Positions 56,356 to 64,000 of a stretch of 64,000 nt of DNA are shown piece after piece (the first letter of the stretch is position 1; each line of letters begins with the position of its first letter). Under the pieces are notes generated by a model, which saw nothing but the letters and a program-made list of their open reading frames with translations, had not been told where the DNA came from and searched no databases. The DNA lies in assembly GCF_005239225.2 (NCBI RefSeq), contig NC_133297.1, positions 18,278,147 to 18,342,146 of the forward strand, written 5' to 3'. This DNA comes from Populus alba (Eukaryota; Streptophyta; Magnoliopsida; Malpighiales; Salicaceae). Made by a program: the position numbers and the translations under genes.

Positions 56356-57538
56356 CGCCCCCCAACCAGCTTATTACTAGTCCCTAGTAATCAAAGCGTT
56401 AAAATAGAAAAACAATTTACAAATTCCATAAAGCAAGGCATTCATCATTCAACTTCCATTAATCTATCCAGATAAACAAACTCTCATTAAATTCATATAT
56501 CTGCTCAATACCTCTTAAACAAGATATTACTACACCTTTCTTTTGTTCTCAAAATATCAACATATAGTTATGAGGCTTTACATTGAAGAAAAACAAATTT
56601 TTGCTCTAATGTTTAAGGTAAACTTCCTTAGGTTGGGATTATTAATTTTTTCTTTTTCTTTTATTTATTTATTTATTTATATACACATACAACTTGAAAC
56701 ACAATGTATCTTTAACCCATGTAACGAGCATTCGGCTAATGACTCCCATACCAGTTGGTCTTAGGGCATTAGGTGTTGAGACACCCCTACGAGCTTAGCA
56801 ACTCGGGTTGCAGATACTGATATGTAGATAGTGCAATGTTTGATTCCCTTAAGCTTTTCTCCTCAACCCATGTAACAAGCGTTGGGCCAATAGCTCCCAA
56901 GTCAGTTGACTTTAGGGTATTAAGTGTTGAAACACCCCTTCGGGCTTAATTGCTTAGGTTAGGGAGTCTACGAAACCAAACTTATCTACCTTTTTATTAT
57001 CATTTTTTTTTTGCAAATTATGTACTATCCCTTTTCCTTAGTTGTTACCTTTAACAAAAGAACATAAATAATATAATAATCCAATGTGCAACCCACAATC
57101 ATATGTTAAAGTATGTGTATGAAAATAAAGATTTAAAAATACTTGTTAAATGAGCATATGAGCAGAATCAAGTGCTAACAATACGAGAGTTTGTAAACCT
57201 GAATATTTCAAGAAGTATTCTGATAGACCTTGTTAAGAATGTTTACTAAGATGCGTCTCAAGAGTCACTTTAACAAAAGAACTCCTTTTACTCTGCCATC
57301 CTAGTAACAACAGTTTTGCAAATAGTTTATGAAATAGAAAACACAGTTTTTTTTTTTAATATATCAACTACTACCCTTTCCCCCCAACCAAAATGAAACA
57401 TTGTCCTCAATGTCTTAAGGTAGAAAGATAGAGTATAAAAGACATCACCTGAAATAACGAACACTAACAAACCTAAAACACATTTAAACAAATATAAGAA
57501 ACAACAAAACACAATAATAAAACCAAAAGACACAGTTT
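56356..57538 (-). mobile_element. 3' internal fragment of the Athila-like element
   Basis: From the polypurine tract at 56356 to the abrupt end at the LOG stop codon. It holds a diverged tandem duplication (about 56717-56820 and 56868-56965), a second C-rich site (57377-57388) and the inverted repeat ACATTG-TCCT-CAATGT (57398-57413). The same C-run plus inverted repeat occurs at 22193-22229 in the complete Athila. Pol and the 5' LTR are missing. Confidence 0.6.
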
Positions 57539-57894
57539 TTACAAACGAAGGCTCAAATCCAATCTAAGCTTTTTACGGCTTTCCTTAGTTGACCAATTTA
57601 TGCGACTCATGGAGGGATTAATTACAGGGATGAAAGATTGTAGTTGGTCAATCAATTGTTCAGCAGTAGCAGCAGAGATTATGATTTGTCGTGCTAAAGA
57701 TGTTAGAAATTCCTGTTCCACAGCATGATCAAGAAAAGACAACAACTTATCATAAAAACCATTAACATTTAACAAACCTATGGGTTTATGGTGAATGTGC
57801 AGTTGGCCTAAGAGGAAGTATGAAAGATCTCTTCCAATGTGCCCAGACCACCTGGTAAGGCAATGAAGGCATCAATATGGTTAAACATTGTATT
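57539..57894 (-). pseudogene. LOG: LOG-type cytokinin-activating enzyme, C-terminal half
   Basis: LOG enzymes (cytokinin riboside 5'-monophosphate phosphoribohydrolase) release active cytokinin bases. From the Copia-6 junction: TMFNHIDAFIALPGGLGTLE, the PGGxGTxxE signature intact; then EIFHTSS and a TAG where tryptophan is expected, plus a lost base, then HIHHKPIGLLNVNGFYDKLL, SFLDHAVEQEF, ARQIIISAATAEQLIDQL and the end KKLRLDLSLRL with stop at 57539. No intron interrupts it. It lies directly next to the truncated Athila-like fragment. Confidence 0.9.
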
Positions 57895-57899
57895 CAATC

Positions 57900-58044
57900 T
57901 ATTATAGAATGTAATTATATAGGAAATATTATAGTCATATTCTTATGTGGTAATCTCCATCTTTACTATTGTATATTGCCCTACTCATATATATAGAAAG
58001 GGTTGGCTAACCTATTAGGTTAAGCCTCCTAATTATTCTCAACT
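57900..58044 (+). repeat. Copia-6 5' LTR (145 bp)
   Basis: TATTATAGAATG...TTCTCAACT. A TATATATAG box lies near 57993. It is directly followed by the primer site. Confidence 0.92.
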
Positions 58045-58263
58045 TGGTATCAGAGCCTTCGGCCGTCAAAACTCTTTTGTCTTTGCAGCCGGCCCTAATT
58101 TTCTCCCCCATGGACTCTCCTCCTGCTGCCGTCGTTGCCATCTCTCCCTCCACCGGTGCTGCATGATCACCGGCCAGCCCTCTTCCTGCTGCTGGCCGAG
58201 AACAACTTCCAACACCTCTGAATTCTGATTTTTCTTCTCATGACTCTGCCGTTCCTTTGCCTC

Positions 58264-59337
58264 TCATGGGAACACAATCTACAACAATGGTTCCTCTATC
58301 AAACACCCACCATGTTGTGTCGTTGAAACTTACGAACACAAACTATCTTTACTGGAGAATGCAGATGAAGCCATATCTCCTTGGTCAAGGTGTTTTTCAC
58401 TTTGTTGACAGCTCCTTGTCGTGTCCTCCATCTCATATGATTGATGCTTCGGCTGGTTCTTCTTCTGCCATCAGCCCCTCTTTTCTTCGTTGGAAGCAAC
58501 AAGATCATCATATGATTGAGTGCTCTACTCTCCTCTCTTTCCGTGGATGTGCTGCATCTTGTAGTAGATTGTTCTACTTCACATTGTGTTTGGCGCACGC
58601 TTGAGAAGGCACTTGCCTCTCCATCTAATTCTCGGATCATGCAATTACATGGATCCTTTCAAGACCTTCGGCAAGGTGATGCATCGGTTAGTATGTATAT
58701 GCAGCAAGCCAAATCATTATTTGATGAATTGGTTGCTGCTGGTCGCCCAATGTCCCTTGAAGATTTCAATCTCTATGTGTTTCGTGGACTTCGCGGTGAG
58801 TTCAAAGACTTGGTAACTAGTCTCATAACCAAGGCTGAACCACTATCGTATGCTGATCTTCATAGCCATCTCCTTACCCATGAGTTTCTGCACAAGAATT
58901 CCTTTCTCTCCATGGCTGTCGGTTCATCCTCTTCATCACTGCTGTCTTCTTCTTCTCTGCCGCAGCAGCCACCATTGCTGCCAACACCTCCGAATTCTGC
59001 TTATTATGCCATGACTAATCACAGCCGAAACAGGGGACGTTCTAGAGGTAATTGGCGCTCAAACACCAACCGATTTCAGGCCCCAAACAGAGGTCACTCC
59101 GCTGCAGATTGGAGGCAAAATCAGTGGCAGAACAGGCGCACCTCTGCTGCAGATTTCCGGCCAAATCAGGGGCAGTAGTCTGGACATGTCTGCTGTCAAT
59201 TATGTTCCACTCCTGGCCATTCAGCTCTTCAATGCTATCAGTTTCGCAGCAGCACACAACAGCCCTCTACTCACCTTGTTGTTGCGAATGATTCTGCTGC
59301 AACGACTTGGTTTCCCGACACCGGCGCGAATCAACAT
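58264..59337 (+). pseudogene. Copia-6 gag and protease remnant
   Basis: MGTQSTTMVPLSNTHHVVSL, WRMQMKPYLLGQGVFHFVDS, frameshift near 58520, ALASPSNSRIMQLHGSFQDL, SLEDFNLYVFRGLRGEF, an Arg/Asn/Gln-rich stretch, a TAG at 59176, then a knuckle CQLCSTPGHSALQC and the protease block WFPDTGANQHVT with an intact DTGA. The gag matrix-like start matches the Copia-2 family. Confidence 0.85.
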
Positions 59338-60240
59338 GTGACGCCTGACCTTGCAACTCTAACTGATTCTGCTCCTTATCTTGGTAATGATTTCTTGCAT
59401 GTTGGTGATGGTAAGGCCCTTGACATATCCCATGTTGGACATACTACTTTATATTCCCCCAAACGCTTGTTTACATTAACTAATGTTCTTCGTGTGCCTC
59501 ACATTACCAAACCGTTGTTATCTGTTCAGAAATTCTGTCGTGATAATCATGTTTATTTTGAATTTCACGATTCTGTTTTTTATGTGAAGGATCTCGTCAC
59601 CAAGGAAGTTCTTCTTTCCGGTCAGAGTCATGATGGTCTTTATGTTCTCTCCGAGTCCTCGGCTACGTCAGTTCCTCAAGCTTTTTGGTCTCCTTGCATT
59701 TCTGCGACTGCCGACTTGTGGCATCGTCGTTTAGGTCATCCAACTCCTCGCATTCTAAATTTGTTAGTTTCTGATAATAAAATTATTTGTACGTCTAAAC
59801 GATCTTTTACTCAATGTCAAGCATGTCCATTAGGCAAGTCATCCCGTTTGTCATTACGACCGACGGGTCACAAAACTTCTACCCCACTTGAATTAATTTT
59901 TAGTGATGTTTGGGGCCCTGCTCCAATGTTTTCTTCTGCTGGTTTTCGTTATTTTGTTATCTTTGTTGATGTGCACACTAAATATATCTGGTATTATCCA
60001 CTTGTTGCGAAATCTGATGTATTTTCCACGTTTCAACGTTTTTAGACACTTGTTGAGCGTCAGTTTTCTCTTAAAATTAAATCTGTTCAAACTGATTGGG
60101 GTGGGGAATATCGTAAATTAAATAATTTTTTCAAACAATTGGTATTCATCATCGATTAATTTGTCCTTATACTCATGAACAAAATGGCACAGTTGAACGT
60201 CGTCATAGACATATTGTCGAAACTGGCCTAACCCTTTTAG
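59338..60240 (+). pseudogene. Copia-6 protease end and integrase core
   Basis: VLRVPHITKPLLSVQKFCRD, VFYVKDLVTKEVLLSGQ, LWHRRLGHPTPRIL, CQACPLGKSSRLS, FSDVWGPAP, then TAG at 60043, QTDWGGEYRK, a one-base frameshift near 60140, and QNGTVERRHRH. The D,D,E residues are all readable across the breaks. Confidence 0.85.
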
Positions 60241-60242
60241 GC

Positions 60243-61100
60243 TTGTGTAATGCCCCATTGCGTTTTTGGAACTATGCTATGGAATCATCGGTCTATCTTA
60301 TTAATCGCATGCCTACTCCTGTTCTTCAAAATAAATCTTCTTTTGCGTGTCTGTTTCATCGCACTCCTGATTATAACTTTCAACGCACTTTTGGGTGTCT
60401 TTGTTTTCCATTTTTACGTCCATATCATGCTCATAAATTAGATTTTTGGTCTTCTCCTTGTGTGTTTTTAGGCTATAGCTCGTCTCATCTTGGTTATCGG
60501 TGTCTTGATTTAGAGTCTGGTCGTGTCTATGTCTCCCGTCATGTTCGTTTTCATGAATGTGTCTTTCCTTTTAAAAAGTCTGAACAGGTAACAACACCCC
60601 CGGTTCCCCCCACTCCACCAACCTATCTTCCATCACTACAACCCCCTTCCTGTTTTCAGCCTTTTCCTTCCCAACTCGGCAAAACACACAACCCACCTTT
60701 GCCCCTTGCCGCAACCCCCCAGCTTGCTCCCCTGCCCGTTGATTCAGCCGACCCTGCCTCACCACCCCACACAGCCATACTATCACCATGTGCTTGTCTT
60801 TCCAATGATTATTGTGCAGGAACAGGTTCTGACTTGCAGGATTCAGTAGCGGCACAACCCAGCACCTCCCCGGCTTCACCTCCTGGTCTGCAACTTTGTG
60901 TTGATCTCTCCTCCTATCCTCTTCAGCACATTCTAGGTACAGGTGCTGCTACTCCATGTCCAGCTGCTCCTAAACACCCCATGGTTCTTCGTTCGAGACA
61001 ACCCAAGACAGCGCTGATCACCACCACGGCAACCACCTCTGCTGCTTCCTTCAGTCGGGTAACTTCTCCTCCCTCGTATGAGCCACTTATTTTTTCCTGA
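60243..61100 (+). pseudogene. Copia-6 integrase C-terminal region and linker
   Basis: MCNAPLRFWNYAMESSVYLI, CLCFPFLRPYHAHKLDFWSS and PCVFLGYSSSHLGYRCLDL, followed by a Pro/Thr-rich linker (about residues 120-260). A frameshift near 61085 leads to the RT frame. Confidence 0.88.
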
Positions 61101-62613
61101 TGCTAACAGCTATGAGGCATGGCATAATGCTATGCGAGAGGAAATTCAGGCCTTACGCGCAAACAGAACATGGACTTTAGTGCCGTTTCATCCGTCCATG
61201 AATGTTGTTGGTAGCCGATGGGTCTACAAAATTAAACGCAGATCTGATGGTAGCATTGAGAGGTATAAGGCGCGCCTGGTTGCTAGGGGCTTCACTCAGC
61301 AAGAAGGTATTGTTTACTCAGAAACTTTTAGTCCTGTTATCAAACAGGCAACAGTCCGCTTAGTGTTCTCCATTGCAGTTTCGAGTGGTTGGAAAATTCA
61401 TCAGCTTGACATTCATAATGCATTTCTAAATGGAGTCCTTGATGAAGAGGTTTACATGAAATAACCTCCAGGTTTTGTTGATTATGCACTCCCAGGTCAT
61501 GTATGTCGATTGCATAAATCTCTATATGGGTTAAAACAGGTTCCGCGGGCTTGGTACACTCGTCTGAATGATTTTCTATTATCCATTGGTTTCCGTGCTT
61601 CTAAAGTGGATACCTCATTGTTTATCTTCTCGGTTGGTAGTGATATTTGTTATCTTTTGGTTTATGTTGATGATATTCTGCTTACGGGTAATAATGGAAC
61701 TCTGCTACAACGACTCATTCAGCTACCGAGCTCAGAATTTAAACTTCGGGATTTGGGTGATGTTCATTATTTCTTAGGTATTGAAGTGCAGTGTACTGGT
61801 CTGGGACTTATGCTTTGTCAACATAAATATACACTTGATATCCTCACACGAGCTGGTGTGTTATCCTGTAAACCAGTTGATACTCCTATTTCGGCATCCA
61901 AAGCCACCATTATGCCAGATCCATTGTTTTCTGATGCTACTCGTTTTCGGCAACTTGTTGGTGCTCTCCAATATCTCACTTACACACGCCCGGATATTTG
62001 CTTTGCTATTAACCGGGTCTGTCAATTTATGCATGCTCCTACAGAATCCCATTGGGCTGCCGTGAAATGCATCTTGCGTTATCTCCGTGGTACGACATCA
62101 CATGGTTTACATATTACTCGCAGCTCTTCCTTTGCTTTACACGGTTTTACAGATGCAGATTGGGCAGGTAGTATTGAGGATAGAAAGTCTATAGGTGGTT
62201 ATCTTGTGTTCTTTGGTCAGACGCCAATTTCGTGGAAATCAAGTAAGCAACGCACTGTTGCTCGTTCTTCGACGAAAGCTGAGTACAAAGCCTTAACCGA
62301 TGGCACGGCTGAAGTTATCTGGCTTCAGTACTTGTTAACAGATCTTCAGATTCCGACTCCTTCTGCCCCTATTATCTGGTGTGACAACCTTGGTGCCACG
62401 TATTTGTCCGCAAACCCTATATTTCATGCTTGCACAAAACATATTGAGATTGATTATCATTTTGTCCGAGATAGAGTTGCGAAGAAGGAGATTCATATTC
62501 GTTTTATTTCCTCTCAGGATCAACTTGCCGATGTCTTCACTAAGCCACTTCCTGCTGCTTCATTTACTGCTTTTAGATTCAAGCTTCGGGTTGATCCTTC
62601 ACCCTCAGCTTGA
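61078..62613 (+). pseudogene. Copia-6 reverse transcriptase and RNase H
   Basis: [60 protein letters not shown], then TAA at 61462 (CAA to TAA), LYGLKQVPRAWYTRL, and YVDD in LVYVDDILLTGNN with a small duplication (LLQRLIQLPSSEFKL). RNase [41 protein letters not shown], end KLRVDPSPSA and TGA at 62611. Only one stop interrupts the whole stretch. Confidence 0.9.
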
Positions 62614-62620
62614 GGGGGCG

Positions 62621-62765
62621 TATTATAGAATGTAATTATATAGGAAATATTGTAGTCATATTCTTATGTGGTAATCTCCACCTTTACTATTTTATATTGC
62701 CCTACTCATATATATAAAAAGGGTTGGCTAACCTATTCGGTTAAGCCTCCTAATTATTCTCAACT
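62621..62765 (+). repeat. Copia-6 3' LTR (145 bp)
   Basis: Same ends as the 5' copy, with five substitutions. It is followed by the target copy CAATC. Confidence 0.92.
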
Positions 62766-62770
62766 CAATC

Positions 62771-63062
62771 GATCAGACATTGTGGGGATCTGTAATTCCT
62801 CTCCAATTGTTTTTCCAATGATGTCCCCTTGTGCTAAAGCTTTGGGGACTACCCCCAAAACTTGACTACCTCCTAAAAATGCAGCTATTGACACTCCCCC
62901 CATTAACCCAAGGTTGCCTCCTCCATACACTAAATGAATCTTTCACTCAGCTAGTACCTGACCAAGATGATTTGCTGATTCTAAAAACTCCTTTTCTTTC
63001 CCAGGACTGGATCCACCGAAAACACAAATATTGTTTATGTGATGACTTGAGGAACCTGCCAT
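62771..63062 (-). pseudogene. LOG: LOG-type cytokinin-activating enzyme, N-terminal half
   Basis: Starts at 63062 with MAGSSSHHINNICVFGGSSP (the second G replaces the usual C of VCVFCGSS), then GKEKEFLESANHLGQVLAE and a TGA where an arginine is usual, IHLVYGGGNLGLMGGVS, GVVPKALAQGDIIGKTIGE and TMSDRL. The GGGxxGLMG nucleotide-binding loop is intact. There is no intron in either half, whereas the well-known plant LOG genes have several, so this may be a retrocopy or an intronless paralogue. A residual poly-A was not seen. Confidence 0.9.
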
Positions 63063-63185
63063 TTCTACACACTTGTATATTTGATGAATGTACGGGTTAA
63101 GTAGAAATGAAGGGAAGGAAGAGAAGAATTTATAGATGAGAAATTAAAAATGCAATCATACCACCCATATGTAGGCCAGCCGTAG

Positions 63186-63230
63186 TCTCTCTCTCTCTCT
63201 CTCTCTCTTTGTATTTATTTATTTATTTTG
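63186..63230. repeat. (CT)n and (TTTA)n microsatellites
   Basis: About eleven CT units (63186-63208) followed by TTTGTA and three to four ATTT units. It lies about 125 bp upstream of the LOG start codon on the minus strand, where a promoter would be. Confidence 0.9.
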
Positions 63231-63279
63231 AAAAAGCATGTGTATGTACAGGTAGTTGTGATTGTGGCTCACATCTTTC

Positions 63280-63863
63280 CTTGCTTTTACGTCCAAGAAC
63301 GGCTTAAACGCCCTCTATGGGTCGGGGATAGGCTTCACATCCAGTTTTCTTAAAAACTGGCAAACATGGTCTTTTTTAGTCAGATTCCAAAGACTAAGTC
63401 GAGCATGTTCTTTATGGAATTATGGCCATAAATCATAAATTGCACGATGCACATCTCTACTAGGGTGCGTCTCAAAAGTCAATAGAAGATTATCTAAAGA
63501 CCCCTTACTCAGGCCATCCTTAATGAATTATATTTTATCTTCACGGTTTACAGATACCTTTCCTAAAGAACGACATGTCGCATTACAAGTCCATCTGGCA
63601 CATCTGTGACAGACTTTCAGTCGTTTTGCACGACGTTTCTTTGCAAAAGTGCTTTTACCTGTTCCAGGCATGTATGAAATGAAAGAATTGGAGGACTCAC
63701 CTGATAATCGGACCTTTGCTTCAATTAGCCAACAAATATCTTCAGGAATTCCATGGTTCATTAACAACCTCAATCTTTCACATCTAGCGCGGTAAATTTT
63801 TGTAATCGCATTCTGAGGCAGAGCAGGAAAATACTTTTTCAATTTTTCAAGAGTGGTGTCCAT
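63280..63863 (-). pseudogene. Cysteine-rich reading frame resembling carlavirus-type nucleic-acid-binding protein
   Basis: The best start is the ATG at 63863; an upstream in-frame ATG exists at 63923. Near residues 37-45 is GIPEDICWLIEAKV. Then GKSTFAKKRRAKR (about 71-83), CHRCARWTCNATC (about 87-99) and a short SLGKVSVN block, and a TAA at 63528. In the same frame the sequence continues after the stop with FIKDGLSKGSL, a second TAA near 63420 and a final TAG near 63318. The order (hydrophobic IP-x-DIC block, GKS-Y/F-AK-RRAK basic stretch, CHRC with further cysteines, then G-x-S-x-N and FI-x-x-G) is the layout of the small nucleic-acid-binding proteins of carla/betaflexiviruses. Whether it is an old virus-derived copy or a plant or retroelement gene with similar motifs cannot be settled here. 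Confidence 0.5.
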
Positions 63864-63923
63864 TTTCAACTGAGAATTGGGGGAGAGATTCAAAGAAAGG
63901 AGAAAGAGCAAAGAATTGCACAA

Positions 63924-64000
63924 ATATATACACAGATATCAATTATCATGGGAAACTGAAAGAACCGACTTAAGAGTCACGGAGTACTGTTATCCGCCAT
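63924..64000. other. Right edge, nothing recognised
   Basis: AT-rich sequence upstream of the cysteine-rich frame; no promoter element or gene could be supported. Confidence 0.4.

Larger units (their letters stand above)
57900..62765 (+). mobile_element. Copia-6: complete but degenerate Ty1/copia element inside LOG
   Basis: The LTRs are 145 bp each (five differences), very short for an autonomous copia element. The TSD is CAATC (57895-57899 and 62766-62770). Primer site TGGTATCAGAGC at 58045-58056, polypurine tract TTGAGGGGGCG before 62621. Coding order: gag, protease, integrase, RT, RNase H, with about three frameshifts and three stops. It is the same lineage as Copia-2. The insertion splits the LOG frame between DRL and NTMFNH. 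Confidence 0.95.

Noticed and set aside
63640..63665. P-loop (Walker A) in the cysteine-rich frame because of GTGKST
   Set aside because: The full pattern G-x4-GK-S/T is not met (no glycine at the first position) and no Walker B follows; the stretch fits a basic GKS-FAK-RRAK block better.
1..64000. CRISPR arrays, bacterial operons, rRNA or tRNA genes
   Set aside because: No regular spacer arrays or RNA gene sequences were seen; the tRNA-like matches are only retroelement primer sites.

Overview
This is eukaryotic, plant nuclear DNA: AT-rich, intron-containing, with host gene remnants of plant families (an EXA1-type GYF-domain protein and a LOG cytokinin-activating enzyme) buried in Ty1/copia, Ty3/gypsy (Athila-type) and L1-type LINE retrotransposons. 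The residue-level wording of the GYF gene is close to what I remember from poplar/willow (Salicaceae). That attribution is a recollection, not something the sequence alone proves. I see no intact host gene, no bacterial-type operon, no rRNA and no tRNA gene.

The backbone of the first 47 kb is one minus-strand host gene copy related to Arabidopsis EXA1 (GYF domain). Its exons appear in the right order from 47.27 kb (5') down to 1.8 kb (3'), but the copy is dead: it has several stop codons and frameshifts and six retroelement interruptions. From left to right these are Copia-1 (3549-8231), a 5'-truncated Copia-2 (10022-~13205), Copia-3 (14904-30708) which itself contains a complete Athila element (19264-29813), a solo LTR (31383-32856) inside an exon, and a nearly full-length L1 LINE (34694-46630) which contains Copia-4 (38949-44967). 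Copia-4 in turn carries a head-to-tail LTR pair of another type. Target-site duplications can be read for almost every insertion and prove the nesting order.

From 48 to 53 kb lies Copia-5, with 245-bp LTRs and TSD TTTTC. From 53.7 to 57.5 kb there are diverged repeats and a 3' fragment of another Athila-like element (one 1.86-kb LTR plus adjoining internal DNA), cut off exactly at the stop codon of the next gene. From 57.5 to 63.1 kb a minus-strand LOG-type gene without visible introns is split by Copia-6 (57900-62765, TSD CAATC) and also has a stop codon and a frameshift. The last 0.7 kb holds a minus-strand reading frame with a GKS-(Y/F)-AK-RRAKR plus CHRC pattern like the cysteine-rich nucleic-acid-binding protein of carlavirus-type plant viruses. 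Its downstream part resembles a stretch in the truncated Athila-like element.

The left edge (1-~1350) is the 5' part of another minus-strand gypsy element running out of the window. The genes here do not cooperate in a pathway; the story is the burial and decay of two host genes by successive retrotransposition. LTR pairs counted by eye range from about 0.6% divergence (Copia-4) through about 1.2% (Athila) to 3-4% (Copia-5, Copia-6), so activity spans a long period and the most nested elements are the youngest.
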